A stretch of DNA of 64,000 nt from Vibrio diabolicus (GCA_001048675.1 CCKK01000003.1:248001-312000), one strand, 5' to 3'; positions 9,713 through 18,521 are shown, counted from the stretch's first letter. Notes: generated by a model from the sequence alone, not told the origin. A program made the numbers and translations.

Positions 9713-10319
9713 ATTTTAAGCTCTTCTCTTTGTAAATCCATCTAACTCACTATTAAATGAGGCCAGAATGAAATCATTCTTAGCATTATACCCAAGTTGC
9801 CCAAGGCACTTCGTTAAGCGAAACCTAAAAATTGAACCGCTAACACCTGCGCATTAAGGCCATTTGGATATATGTACTGCGACTACTTAATATAAAGTTA
9901 AGTTCCAAATCATAACGTCTTTACACTGCGTAATGTGCAATTTGCAGTTATGTTTTTGTCAATACATGCTACTCAAAATAAGGCGAAAAGTTAGTCTCAT
10001 CAAAACCTTGCGCCAATTATTCATCGAAACTATTCAAAGACCAAGAATGATAATTATTAAAAATAATCAATCAAGAAATAGTCTTATAAATTGTCCATTA
10101 GTTCAACTGGGCTGAGCGAAATCTCGTCACTATGTTCGTTAATTGATTTTAAATGTTGATATATATCACATTAACGTTCTTGATGATTTAGTAATCCAAT
10201 CTTTAACCCTTACTTAACAAGCGCCTATTCTGTTCTTTTTTTATTCAAAACTCGTCATTTTTGTAGATACAGATCAAATACCTGATAGAATACCCTTAGT
10301 ATTTACAAGAGGATTCGTT
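9713..10319. other. 607-base intergenic region
   Basis: AT-rich and without a convincing gene. Near 9786-9876 it has ends resembling the dispersed TATACCCAA/TTTGGATATA inverted motif seen elsewhere in the window. An FNR-like site lies at 10156-10169 before the DUF406 gene. A 60-codon open frame at 9933-10115 has unlikely composition and no ribosome site. Confidence 0.6.
10156..10169 (+). promoter_or_regulatory. FNR-like site upstream of the DUF406 gene
   Basis: TTGATATATATCAC matches the FNR consensus TTGAT-N4-ATCAA at nine of ten fixed positions. It lies about 150 bases before the DUF406 start. Oxygen control of that gene is an inference. Confidence 0.4.
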
Positions 10320-10619
10320 ATGAGTGTCGAATTAGAAAAAAACCAAGTATGTGAAGCTTGCGGCTGCGCAGGCGAGATTGGCTTCATCATCAAAGAAGGT
10401 GACGAAGTTGCCGACGTAACGGTTTTCGCACAGACAAAAACAGAGCTAGAGTCTGAACTACAAAAATACATTGAGCTCGCTAAATCAGTATGTGCTGATG
10501 TTGAATACAATGTTTCTGAAATAACAGAAGAGTCAAACCAAGCGACGGCTCGATTCAAATTTGAAGTAAGTGCTGAAAAGCTTATCTTTGAATTAAAAAC
10601 TCGCTCACTCGCGCGTTAA
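10320..10619 (+). CDS. YfcZ/YiiS-family (DUF406) small protein
   Basis: 99 residues. The N-terminal cysteine cluster CEACGCAGEIGF (about 11-22) and the alternating acidic helix/strand pattern match the YfcZ/YiiS family of E. coli, whose function is unknown. The ribosome site AGAGGA precedes the ATG by seven bases. A strong hairpin follows directly. Confidence 0.85.
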   Translation: MSVELEKNQVCEACGCAGEIGFIIKEGDEVADVTVFAQTKTELESELQKYIELAKSVCADVEYNVSEITEESNQATARFKFEVSAEKLIFELKTRSLAR

Positions 10620-10622
10620 TGG

Positions 10623-10650
10623 AAAAAGCGAGCTCTGTGCTCGCTTTTTT
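10623..10650 (+). terminator. Rho-independent terminator after the DUF406 gene
   Basis: AAAAAGCGAGC and GCTCGCTTTTT form an 11-bp stem with a TCTGT loop, followed by a T run. Confidence 0.9.
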
Positions 10651-10693
10651 ATTTTTCCGTTATCCTAATATTAAACAGACCGTTTTTTGGCGT

Positions 10694-10966
10694 TTATTTA
10701 TCTTTTTTGAATACCACCCACTTTAACGAACCATTCGTTTCAAAATCGTTCTCAGCTGTACACATCAGTAATACACCCTCAACATTAATCACGGCTCCGG
10801 TGGTGTAGGCTTTATCATCGTAGTAACAGATACGCTGACCTACCTTGCCGTCAGCGACCACCAGCGCTTTGCTTTCTGGCGTACTGTATGATTTAGCAAA
10901 AGCGGCCCCAGATAGTAGTACTGCTACAACACCAGCGGCAAAAATAGACACTCTTTTTAACTTCAT
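10694..10966 (-). CDS. Secreted DUF1496 (YnjH-like) protein
   Basis: 90 residues with a signal peptide (cleavage after AFA, about residue 24). The mature part has VGQRICYYDDKAYTTGAVI and a second Cys in LLMCTAENDFE, then GSLKWV, which matches the YnjH/DUF1496 family. The two cysteines could form a periplasmic disulfide. It is a single gene, convergent with the DUF406 gene across the terminator. Function unknown. Confidence 0.85.
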   Translation of the reverse strand: MKLKRVSIFAAGVVAVLLSGAAFAKSYSTPESKALVVADGKVGQRICYYDDKAYTTGAVINVEGVLLMCTAENDFETNGSLKWVVFKKDK

Positions 10967-11283
10967 GAAAATCTCCCTCAGACGCTCATGATACTAACAA
11001 GGACGCTTGTTCAGTTCTTGGCAGAACCTCATATTCTTCATATCTCTACTGATATTTTTCTCACATTTACTTTTAAATAAACTATATAATCAATCACTTA
11101 ATCATTCCCTAACTTGCACACTGAAGCAACTCGGCATCGTGAGAGCGTGTATGCTTTCAGATAAAGCCCTAATTTGAAGTTCTTGGGCTAAAAATCAAAA
11201 ACTGTTAACAAAGTATGCATAATGAGTCTATTTAAGTATAAGATGAGCACTTAAGATCTCTATGTTTAACTAAGTCTCTGGCT
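10967..11283. other. 317-base intergenic region
   Basis: Promoter region of the secreted DUF1496 gene (leftward) and the repeat-protein gene (rightward). A TATAAT hexamer is at 11085-11090, without a well-spaced -35. No gene or strong hairpin is seen. Confidence 0.4.
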
Positions 11284-11883
11284 ATGCGTTTTGTTTCCCT
11301 TTTCCTTACCTTGATGCTGCTCTGCTTCCCATCTTTCGCATATGAGCTAGATTACTACTCTAAGTTTGGTCACACCGATAATTACGGTAATCTTGATCTA
11401 CGAAACAAACCTTACACCCAATTACCTTCTGGGTTAGTGGTCAAAGGCAACTTAAATATCTCGCAAACCCCGATCAAAAAGCTGCCTAAGGGGCTTGATG
11501 TGGGAGGTAGTTTGGAAGCAACCAACAGCGCACTCAAAACCATTCGCTCAGGTACAAAGATAAAAGGTTATGCGAATCTACTGGGTAGTAAGATCGAAAG
11601 CTGGCCTAGGGGCATCAAACTCGGCGGTTATCTGAACTTGACGGATACACCATTAAAAACGCTCCCAGCTAAACTTCGAGTCAAAGGCGATTTAAGTGTT
11701 ATTCGCACTCCTATCTCTGCTCTTCCTGAAGGATTGGTGGTTGATGGTAACCTTTATATAGGAGGATCAGCGCTACAAGTATTTCCAGACACGATGACGG
11801 TGAAAGGGAATATCTTTTTAGGTGGCAACAAGATTACCAAGTGGCCTAGCAATTTAACCCTTGGCGGGGCCGTTGCTCCTTAA
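11284..11883 (+). CDS. Secreted protein with seven exact 20-residue leucine-rich-type repeats
   Basis: 199 residues. A signal peptide (1-19, ending SFAY) is followed by an acidic/aromatic lead-in. Seven consecutive units of exactly 20 residues then run from residue 47 to 186, with a 13-residue partial unit to the end. The pattern is LPxGLxVxGxLxIxxTxIxx; the first unit is LPSGLVVKGNLNISQTPIKK. This periodicity suggests a single-sided solenoid like bacterial LRR proteins. No catalytic domain and no lipobox are seen, so it is probably a periplasmic or exported binding protein. No ribosome site is obvious before the ATG, so the start is the one giving a good signal peptide. Confidence 0.8.
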   Translation: MRFVSLFLTLMLLCFPSFAYELDYYSKFGHTDNYGNLDLRNKPYTQLPSGLVVKGNLNISQTPIKKLPKGLDVGGSLEATNSALKTIRSGTKIKGYANLLGSKIESWPRGIKLGGYLNLTDTPLKTLPAKLRVKGDLSVIRTPISALPEGLVVDGNLYIGGSALQVFPDTMTVKGNIFLGGNKITKWPSNLTLGGAVAP

Positions 11884-11896
11884 AAAGTAGACAAAA

Positions 11897-11922
11897 AAAG
11901 CCCCGGAAAACCGAGGCTTTAA
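11897..11922. terminator. Bidirectional terminator between repeat protein and acyltransferase
   Basis: AAGCC-C-CGG and CCG-A-GGCTT form a stem with one mismatch and an AAAA loop, with an A run to the left and TTT to the right. Confidence 0.7.
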
Positions 11923-11955
11923 GGCGTTCATAATCCATCAATTCAGTGATGAATA

Positions 11956-13065
11956 TTACTCTTGATTGTTCACTGGGTTGGCATAGCTCGCCACCAAATA
12001 AGGTCTTGCCCCTTCAGGTAACTGCTCCAATTTATCCGCGAGGTGACGCTTCACCGCCTCTGTGATGATGCTTGAATCTTCGCGTCCAGCAGCTAGCAAG
12101 TTGATTGGGTACAACTTGTAGTTGTTGTGAATTTGGCGGTCGATTTCGCCGGCAAGAGATTCTGGCGTTTCAAACTCTTGATCAATCACATCACCAAACG
12201 CGACATGCACACGGCCTTTATAACCAATGATGCCCTGAATGATGCTTTCGATATCTTCAAATTCACCTTTTTCATAACGGCCATTTTCTGCTTTTTCGTA
12301 CAGCTCTTTTGCTTTGGCAATGTCACATGGATCATTTTCATAGGCAATCGAGACAGGAACGATTTTCAAAGAACGCGTGTATTCACCAAAGCTGATCTTC
12401 TGCTTGCGGCCTTCAACATGGAACATTTTTAAAATCGCAGGATCAGTAAAGTCGTTTCCATCTTTGGCACGACCTTCCTTTTGGGCAATCCAAATTGAAT
12501 TACCGGTATCAAGCGAGTGTTTAATGTAGCTCGACAGTTGTCCTAATGCTTTCATCATTTCTCTAGGCGCCTTAGCAGAGCGCTTAACGATGAAGCTTTT
12601 GTTGAGTCGCATCAATTCTGTCGCACATGGCTTCTTCAGCAGGTTGTCACCAATCGCAATACGAACCGTACGGTGTCCACTTTGGTACAAGCCATAGTTT
12701 ACTAGCGCAGGGTCCATCGCAATATCACGGTGGTTAGAAACGAATAAGTACGACGTGTTTTTATCCAGCTTATCCAAACCAGAAAAAGTGACGCCATCCG
12801 TTGTCTTATTCAATGTATCTTTCAGATACTTCTTCACTTCAATCTGAATCGCTTCTACTGAATCAAGCTTGCTCCATTTAGCTTTCAGATAGATGCGCAG
12901 GATCGGGCTCATTAGCGTTTTAAACCACGCTGCTTTATTAGCAAAGCGATGATCGAGAATAGCAGTGATAAATTCATCATCTTGGATTAGACGATCCAGC
13001 GCTGCTGGAATTTCTTCGTCATTGTAAGGACGAATTTCAATATAAGGATCGGTATTGGCAGTCAT
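11956..13065 (-). CDS. PlsC-like glycerophospholipid acyltransferase-family protein
   Basis: 369 residues, long for PlsC (about 240). A central acyltransferase core is visible: VSNHRDIAMDPALV (about 109-122), a second block around SFIVKRSAKAPREMM and a third in IWIAQKEGRAKDG. The catalytic motif reads H-x5-D here rather than the usual H-x4-D, unless Asp114 substitutes. No membrane segment is obvious. It probably transfers acyl groups to a glycerophosphate-type substrate. Single gene, convergent with the repeat protein. Confidence 0.75.
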   Translation of the reverse strand: MTANTDPYIEIRPYNDEEIPAALDRLIQDDEFITAILDHRFANKAAWFKTLMSPILRIYLKAKWSKLDSVEAIQIEVKKYLKDTLNKTTDGVTFSGLDKLDKNTSYLFVSNHRDIAMDPALVNYGLYQSGHRTVRIAIGDNLLKKPCATELMRLNKSFIVKRSAKAPREMMKALGQLSSYIKHSLDTGNSIWIAQKEGRAKDGNDFTDPAILKMFHVEGRKQKISFGEYTRSLKIVPVSIAYENDPCDIAKAKELYEKAENGRYEKGEFEDIESIIQGIIGYKGRVHVAFGDVIDQEFETPESLAGEIDRQIHNNYKLYPINLLAAGREDSSIITEAVKRHLADKLEQLPEGARPYLVASYANPVNNQE

Positions 13066-13256
13066 TGTTCATTACATATCAAAAAAAGCTGGCACATTTT
13101 ACGCATAGTTTTGCTGACAAGCAGCATTTCAACCCATACTTTTAACATGGTCATACCAGTTAGGCTACAATTTCTCATGCTAAAAAATTCTCTCAGCTGG
13201 TTGGAATCGTATAGGTTTAACGTTACCCTTAGCGCCAAAAAACACTGGTACTCATA

Positions 13257-13910
13257 ATGAACTACGCAATTGAATTTCACGACGCTAAATACCCCTTTCT
13301 TGAAGTAGCTGCGCGCAAAAAAGCACTGAAGCACAGTCTGCTGTCTGTCGTCGAAGGGTTAGCCGTCATTAAATTGGGTAAGCAGGAGTATGCCATTGAA
13401 CCAGGCCAATATTTTTGGATTCCTCAAGGATGTTTGAGCTCCCTCACCTTTTTACCTAATTCTCGTGTATATCGTTGTGATTTTTCTGTGCGTTTAAATG
13501 ATGACTTCTCACAACAAGCAGGGTTTGTGAAACCTTCACCACTGCTAAAAGCCCTCGTCGAGAAACTAGCAACAACAGCCGAGCGCTCAGATCTGCAAAC
13601 CGATCTGCTGACGGTAGTAAGACATGAAGTATTGACTCTCTCCCCTAAACTAGCGCACTCAACGTTAACAAAAACCATCAATCAGTGGACGCCTGGTTGT
13701 GACATGGACATTTCTAAAGAGCTGTGCTTGGTACTCACACTCCGTGAAGCAAAGAAAAATGAAGCTGTCGGGAAAAGAAAAAAGAGCAGATTGTCGATAC
13801 GCTTTTTGCGGGTAACACAGAAGAATATGAGCAACTTTGCTTTTTGGTCTTTGGAGAAGCGCTATAACTCGCATTCTAACGAGCCATCTTTTCAGTATTA
13901 CGCAGAGTGA
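13257..13910 (+). CDS. AraC-type cupin sensor protein without DNA-binding domain, probably frameshifted
   Basis: The first ~170 residues resemble the AraC-binding cupin domain (LSVVEGLAVIKLG, YAIEPGQYFWIPQGCLSSLTFLPNSRVYRCDF). No AraC helix-turn-helix follows. The last 45 codons are basic and Ser/Arg-rich and look out of frame. A one-base loss at the GGG of 13770-13772 would switch to a frame reading EKKEQIVDTLFAGNTEEYEQLCFLVFGEAL and ending at 13867, which looks like genuine protein. The true product is then about 204 residues and still lacks a DNA-binding domain. Confidence 0.55.
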   Translation: MNYAIEFHDAKYPFLEVAARKKALKHSLLSVVEGLAVIKLGKQEYAIEPGQYFWIPQGCLSSLTFLPNSRVYRCDFSVRLNDDFSQQAGFVKPSPLLKALVEKLATTAERSDLQTDLLTVVRHEVLTLSPKLAHSTLTKTINQWTPGCDMDISKELCLVLTLREAKKNEAVGKRKKSRLSIRFLRVTQKNMSNFAFWSLEKRYNSHSNEPSFQYYAE

Positions 13911-13940
13911 CGCGCGCAGAAAATAGAGACTCAGATAAAA

Positions 13941-13979
13941 ATAAAAAGGGCGTACATGGATGATGTACGCCCTTTTTAT
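13941..13979. terminator. Bidirectional terminator
   Basis: ATAAAAAGGGCGTACAT pairs perfectly with ATGTACGCCCTTTTTAT around a five-base loop. It lies between the convergent cupin gene and the secreted protein gene at 13995. Confidence 0.9.
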
Positions 13980-13994
13980 GTTCGCTCAAGGTGA

Positions 13995-14477
13995 CTAGAA
14001 GGGAACTTCAATCTGCATCATCCAGTCAGCGTCGTAATATTCGTGCCAACGATAATCAAATCGCATTCTTGGCTGTCCGTCGGATTTATCACCAAAACCC
14101 ACGCTGAACATCAGGCCATGACTACGGAGCCACTCTTCTGTGCCCATTTTGCTCTCTTCGTCTCGGAGCTCTTCCGGCATCCAAAAACCAAGCCCAAAAT
14201 AATTCTTTTCTAGATTCTGGGTTAGGAGTGGTGTGTCTTCCGGCTTAATCGCCCACTCTTCCCAATAGTTTTCTGTTGGCCCTTCGAATTTCGCTTCCGC
14301 AGCATACCAAATCAACGCATCCGTACTTAATACGCCAATGGAATCTAAAATTTCTTCACAGATAGGAAGGGTGTTATCTTCAAACACAACAGAACGATCA
14401 GAAAAATAGTTACACGCAGAATGAGCTTGTGTGACCACAAGCAGCGCACATGCACTAAATACGGCTAATCTGACCAT
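13995..14477 (-). CDS. Secreted hypothetical protein
   Basis: 160 residues, not recognised. A signal peptide (about 1-20, ending AHSA) is followed by an acidic, Trp/Tyr-rich mature part with two cysteines near its start (CNYFSD, LPICEEI) that could pair. It ends in an aromatic strand-like segment (RFDYRWHEYYDADWMMQIEVPF is the tail, split here only for description). It lies 14 bases downstream of the NadD-like gene on the same strand and may share its transcript. Confidence 0.65.
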   Translation of the reverse strand: MVRLAVFSACALLVVTQAHSACNYFSDRSVVFEDNTLPICEEILDSIGVLSTDALIWYAAEAKFEGPTENYWEEWAIKPEDTPLLTQNLEKNYFGLGFWMPEELRDEESKMGTEEWLRSHGLMFSVGFGDKSDGQPRMRFDYRWHEYYDADWMMQIEVPF

Positions 14478-14491
14478 GAAAATCTGACCTC

Positions 14492-15025
14492 TCAGTTCCC
14501 AGATAATGTTTCTTTGTATAAGCCTTCGTTAAGCAACAATTCACAGACGGACGGGGTTGTGTAGGCGTTTATGTCTTCACCCGTAACCAATGCGTTACGT
14601 ATATCCGTGCTTCTGACTTTTACTTTTTCAGGGCACGCCATAACAGTCCAACGTTCCATAATCTCTTCTGCTCTACTAAATTTAGCAAATTTGAAGAAAT
14701 TATCAGGACCTATGACAAAAGTTATATCGGCTGTTGGGTAGATTTCTTGAATTTTTTCTAACAACGCATAGGTTGTCACACTTTGTCCGGGTTGGTACAA
14801 AGCTTGCTCTGCATCAGAACGCCGAACATTAGAAAGCCCCATATCTTTGATGAATGCATCAACCATTTTGCACCGAGTTGGGTAATCGAGCATATTCTTG
14901 CCCCAAGCGTGTGCAATGCTAGGTTCAAGTAGCACAAGGTCAAAGTGGCTCAATGACTCAATAACACTTTTGTGCCCTAAACTAGGTGGGTTAAATGCAC
15001 TACCAAAAATGGCGATTTTTTTCAT
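14492..15025 (-). CDS. NadD-like nicotinate-nucleotide adenylyltransferase
   Basis: 177 residues of the nucleotidylyltransferase superfamily. FGSAFNPPSLGHKSV at about 6-20 corresponds to the GxFxPxHxGH nucleotide loop, ITFVIGPDNFFKF to the substrate-binding GxD segment, and VRSTDIRNAL to the second (I)SSTxIR motif. It is shorter than standard NadD (about 210). The first His of the loop is replaced by Ser. It is divergent from nadE, which takes the next step to NAD, so a role in NAD synthesis or salvage is likely. Confidence 0.8.
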   Translation of the reverse strand: MKKIAIFGSAFNPPSLGHKSVIESLSHFDLVLLEPSIAHAWGKNMLDYPTRCKMVDAFIKDMGLSNVRRSDAEQALYQPGQSVTTYALLEKIQEIYPTADITFVIGPDNFFKFAKFSRAEEIMERWTVMACPEKVKVRSTDIRNALVTGEDINAYTTPSVCELLLNEGLYKETLSGN

Positions 15026-15202
15026 ATCCGGTGATTACCTGGTTGAAGAGAGTTTTCTAATCTGATGATTTCGGTATGATACTACTAATCTTTACAGCTT
15101 TTGACCCTAAAGTCGTGTTTATCAGTCTCAATTGCATGGTTTATCACCATTTGAGCAAGCGGGCTTTGGTGTCTGAAATATTTGCAGGAAAAGGAACCCT
15201 AA

Positions 15203-16033
15203 ATGGAACAATCCATCCGTGATGAAATGCGTGTACTCCCTTCAATTGATCCGCATTTTGAAATTGAACGCCGTATTGCTTTTATTAAGCGTAAGCTACA
15301 AGAAGCAGGTTGTAAGTCACTGGTGCTTGGCATTAGTGGCGGTGTTGACTCAACCACGTTAGGTCGCCTTGCCCAGCTTGCAGTAGAACAATTGAATGCG
15401 GAATCTGGTACTGACAAATATCAGTTTATCGCAGTACGTCTGCCTTACGGTGAGCAAAAAGATGAAGATGAAGCGCAACTGGCACTCTCTTTCATCAAGC
15501 CAACACACTCTGTGTCTGTGAACATTAAAGATGGTGTTGACGGTTTGCATGCGGCGACTGATACCGCGTTGCAAGGGACTGGCCTGCTTCCGACTGAAGC
15601 CGACAAAATTGATTTCGTAAAAGGTAACGTAAAAGCGCGAGCTCGTATGATTGCACAATATGAAATCGCTGGTTACGTTGGCGGCTTAGTATTGGGAACA
15701 GACCACTCAGCAGAGAACATCACCGGTTTTTACACTAAGTTTGGTGACGGCGCGTGCGACCTTGCCCCTCTATTTGGTTTAAGCAAGCGTCAAGTCCGCG
15801 AGTTGGCTGCAACATTAGGCGCACCAGAGCTGCTTGTTAAGAAAGTACCAACGGCAGATCTAGAAGAACTAGAGCCGCAAAAAGCAGATGAAGATGCTCT
15901 GAACTTAACTTATGAACAGATCGATGACTTCTTAGAAGGCAAACCCGTTCCACAGCAAGTGAGTGATCGTCTGGTAGCGATTTACAAAGCTACGCAGCAC
16001 AAACGTCAGCCAATCCCGACGATTTACGACTAA
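15203..16033 (+). CDS. nadE: NH3-dependent NAD+ synthetase
   Basis: 276 residues. It amidates deamido-NAD with ammonia at the cost of ATP. The ATP-pyrophosphatase loop [16 protein letters not shown] is at about 43-58, [10 protein letters not shown] and [34 protein letters not shown] follow in family order, and [16 protein letters not shown] lies near the end. No glutaminase domain is present, so ammonia is the donor. The ribosome site AGGAAAAGGA precedes the ATG well. A strong terminator follows. Confidence 0.96.
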   Translation: MEQSIRDEMRVLPSIDPHFEIERRIAFIKRKLQEAGCKSLVLGISGGVDSTTLGRLAQLAVEQLNAESGTDKYQFIAVRLPYGEQKDEDEAQLALSFIKPTHSVSVNIKDGVDGLHAATDTALQGTGLLPTEADKIDFVKGNVKARARMIAQYEIAGYVGGLVLGTDHSAENITGFYTKFGDGACDLAPLFGLSKRQVRELAATLGAPELLVKKVPTADLEELEPQKADEDALNLTYEQIDDFLEGKPVPQQVSDRLVAIYKATQHKRQPIPTIYD

Positions 16034-16061
16034 GCGATATTTTTCGTTCACTTTTAAACTC

Positions 16062-16090
16062 AAAACGCTGCTAAAGTTAGCAGCGTTTTT
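16062..16090. terminator. Terminator after nadE
   Basis: AAAACGCTGCTAA pairs with TTAGCAGCGTTTT, loop AG(A/T), followed by TTATT. It also lies at the end of the convergent fusion gene at 16116. Confidence 0.88.
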
Positions 16091-16115
16091 ATTGAGAACC
16101 CGGGAGCCTTCTCGC

Positions 16116-17933
16116 TTAGTTTGTTACCGTCACGTCCGTCTCTGGAACAGCACAACACGCCAATACGGTTCCCATCGCACGTTCCTCATCTGTCAACGCA
16201 GGCACGTCCGGATGATGTACTTGACCCGACGTAAGCTGAACCTTACACGCGCCGCATAAGCCAGCACGGCAGCTATTGCTAACAACCTTCCCTGCGTCTT
16301 CAAGCTGATCTAACAACGTTTTCTGATTATTCCCTACAACTTTCGTCCCATTAAAATCGATCGCTATGCTCTTCTCTGGTCTTGAAGTGACTGAAGATAC
16401 GCCAAACGCTTCTTGATGGTAGTTTTCTTCTGGCAGCCCTTTTCTTAGTAGGAGATTTTTCGCTTTCTCCATAAAACCATCAGGACCACACACAAACACT
16501 TGGCGCTGTTCAATATCTTTGATTTGCTTAATGTGTGACAAACTTAAACGCCCTTTTAACCCAAACCAATCAACGGCAGGCTGCGTCAAGCAGATTTTCA
16601 CTTCTAACCCCGGGTGCTTACGCTTTAACTGCTCCAACTCAGAGTGACAAGGAATATCATTTTCGGTACGACATTGATGGTAGAAAACCACGTTATCCAA
16701 CTGATTGTGATCCGCTAAGTAACGCACCATTGATAACATTGGTGTTACTCCGCTACCCGCAGAGAGTAACAGCAGAGGCTGCGCTTCATGCGTTTTAAGG
16801 TGGAACTGGCCATCAGGTTGTTCTGCCTCTAAAACATCACCGACTTGTAAATTGTCTAAGAGCGAATTAGAGACTCTTCCACCTGCAATACGCTTAACAG
16901 AAATAGCATAGCGACCCGGACGAGACGGACTGGATGATAGCGTATAGCGTCGACCTACTTTCTTACCATCAATATTCACCTCTATTGGCAGGTGTTGTCC
17001 TGGCAAGTAATTAGGTAAAGAACCTTTGTTTGGTTCTAACCATAAGGTCACGAAGTCTTGGGCGATTTCTTCACGCTCAACACATGTTAACGTCATGCGC
17101 ACTGGCGAGTTATCTGCGTAAAACTCCGGCTCTTTGTACTCCAATACTTCAACTTTATCGCCTTGACGAATAATGCCTTCATTTCGCGCGACAAGATTCT
17201 GGCCAAAGAACACACCACCGACATCGTTTGCACGGAACTGTTGCAAGGTTTTGAGCGGCTCTTTGCTCTCACGGAATGTGCCTCTTTGGGTATTCACCGT
17301 AGTCAGGATACAGCGCTCGCAAGGTTTGAGAGACTCAAACTCTACCTCACCGATTCGTATGCGCTTCCATGAATCTTCTTCAAACGGCTTGGTATCTGAG
17401 ACCACTAAGTTAGTACGGAACTGATCCATAGAGTGTTGCTCAGAGCTTCTTCGGTTCAGTTCATCAAGGGAAGCCTGGCTAATCACTAACACCGGATAAC
17501 CATCGGCAAAGCTAACGTTTTGTCCTAGCTTTTCGCGAACACGATTCGATTGCTCACCACTAAACAACAACTCAACACGTTGACCCAATACACGACTAAA
17601 CCAATCATCTGCATCATCTGTGGTGGTATATGCAGTAAAGGTGTCTTTCCAAACTGTTGCTGGCGTTTCCTGCATTTTAAAGTCTTGATAACGGATTTTA
17701 AGCGGCTCCATCCCCAAACTGCTAAACACAACCCCATCGGATAATAAGGCGGACTTAATGGTTACCATTTGCGGATACTTTCTCGCGGTAATCATAGCGC
17801 CATCAGCTTTCGCAATCATAAAACGACGATCGAAGCTCAATCCTTGCTTCTCAACCCATACTGACGACAGCGATAATCCGCCAACTGACTTAACCGGAAA
17901 AACATTAATTTGGGACAAAATGGGTTGCGACAT
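16116..17933 (-). CDS. MOSC-domain / ferredoxin-NAD(P) reductase / 2Fe-2S fusion protein
   Basis: 605 residues in four blocks. Residues 1-115 are a MOSC N-terminal barrel (INVFPVKSVGGLSLSS). About 130-260 is the MOSC domain with the conserved Cys pair in KPCERC. About 280-500 is an FAD/NAD oxidoreductase (RRYTLSSSPSR for FAD, AGSGVTPMLSMVRYL for NAD). The last 90 residues are a plant-type ferredoxin (CRAGLCGACK and a distant Cys in LACC). The design resembles YcbX joined to a VanB/Hcr-type reductase, so it may feed electrons to a molybdenum cofactor-dependent reduction of N-hydroxylated compounds. That role is inferred from YcbX. Confidence 0.88.
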   Translation of the reverse strand: MSQPILSQINVFPVKSVGGLSLSSVWVEKQGLSFDRRFMIAKADGAMITARKYPQMVTIKSALLSDGVVFSSLGMEPLKIRYQDFKMQETPATVWKDTFTAYTTTDDADDWFSRVLGQRVELLFSGEQSNRVREKLGQNVSFADGYPVLVISQASLDELNRRSSEQHSMDQFRTNLVVSDTKPFEEDSWKRIRIGEVEFESLKPCERCILTTVNTQRGTFRESKEPLKTLQQFRANDVGGVFFGQNLVARNEGIIRQGDKVEVLEYKEPEFYADNSPVRMTLTCVEREEIAQDFVTLWLEPNKGSLPNYLPGQHLPIEVNIDGKKVGRRYTLSSSPSRPGRYAISVKRIAGGRVSNSLLDNLQVGDVLEAEQPDGQFHLKTHEAQPLLLLSAGSGVTPMLSMVRYLADHNQLDNVVFYHQCRTENDIPCHSELEQLKRKHPGLEVKICLTQPAVDWFGLKGRLSLSHIKQIKDIEQRQVFVCGPDGFMEKAKNLLLRKGLPEENYHQEAFGVSSVTSRPEKSIAIDFNGTKVVGNNQKTLLDQLEDAGKVVSNSCRAGLCGACKVQLTSGQVHHPDVPALTDEERAMGTVLACCAVPETDVTVTN

Positions 17934-18201
17934 AGCCTTCTTCCTACAGGGTGTTTTTTATTTGTTGCAGTATTGTATACCCAAATCACATTAAGGTGCA
18001 GAGTCTATTGCCGCTTCATCCAACTCAATTTTTTCTGAATGCTATTCTTATAAATTTGGTTTGAGCGACAAGTATTTACTACACTCAACATTCGCGTTTT
18101 TTAACATCGTTCTGACCAAATACCGTTTGATAAAGTGTGATACGACACACATAATTCATCTGAGTTATCACTGCCCACATTTATTGATTTGGAGCTTAAT
18201 T

Positions 18202-18366
18202 ATGGATACAAGAAAACTGGTTCTGATTTTGTTATGTATCTTTCTTCCGCCTGTCGCGGTGTTTATGGAGAAAGGTCTAAATAAAGACTTTTTGATTAAC
18301 CTAATATTGACGTGTTTCTTCTTTCTTCCGGGTACGATCCACGCGCTTTGGTTAACAATGAAGTAA
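18202..18366 (+). CDS. YqaE/Pmp3-family small membrane protein
   Basis: 54 residues, nearly all membrane: LVLILLCIFLPPVAVFMEKG, then LINLILTCFFFLPGTIHALWL. This is the two-helix Pmp3/YqaE (PF01679) pattern with the central PP and the PG(T/I)IHA motif. GGAGC nine bases before this ATG decides the start; the reading frame extends upstream without a good start. These peptides respond to membrane or salt stress in other organisms. It precedes pyrC but is separated by a hairpin. Confidence 0.88.
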   Translation: MDTRKLVLILLCIFLPPVAVFMEKGLNKDFLINLILTCFFFLPGTIHALWLTMK

Positions 18367-18440
18367 TCACTTACACTCTCACTCTGTAGAAAAGTGAAAA
18401 ATGGGATGAAATGTGAGGGCAATTCCTCTATCATCCTGTC

Positions 18441-18485
18441 GCCTAAGCGCAAGCGTTTGCTCAAAAGCAAATACGGCGCTTGGGC
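18441..18485 (+). promoter_or_regulatory. Two-tier stem-loop in the pyrC leader
   Basis: GCCTAAGCGC (18441-18450) pairs over ten positions with GCGCTTGGGC (18476-18485). Inside it TTTGC pairs with GCAAA around a six-base loop. It ends 36 bases before the pyrC ATG and has no T run, so it is not a simple terminator. pyrC in enterobacteria is controlled through a leader hairpin; an analogous role here is inferred. Confidence 0.5.
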
Positions 18486-18521
18486 TCCAATCAGACAACT
18501 TTTCAATGGTGGGAGCAATTA

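Noticed and set aside
9933..10115. 60-codon open frame in the gap before the DUF406 gene
   Set aside because: No ribosome site, composition rich in Ile/Lys/Arg unlike neighbours, and an AT-rich context where chance frames are common.
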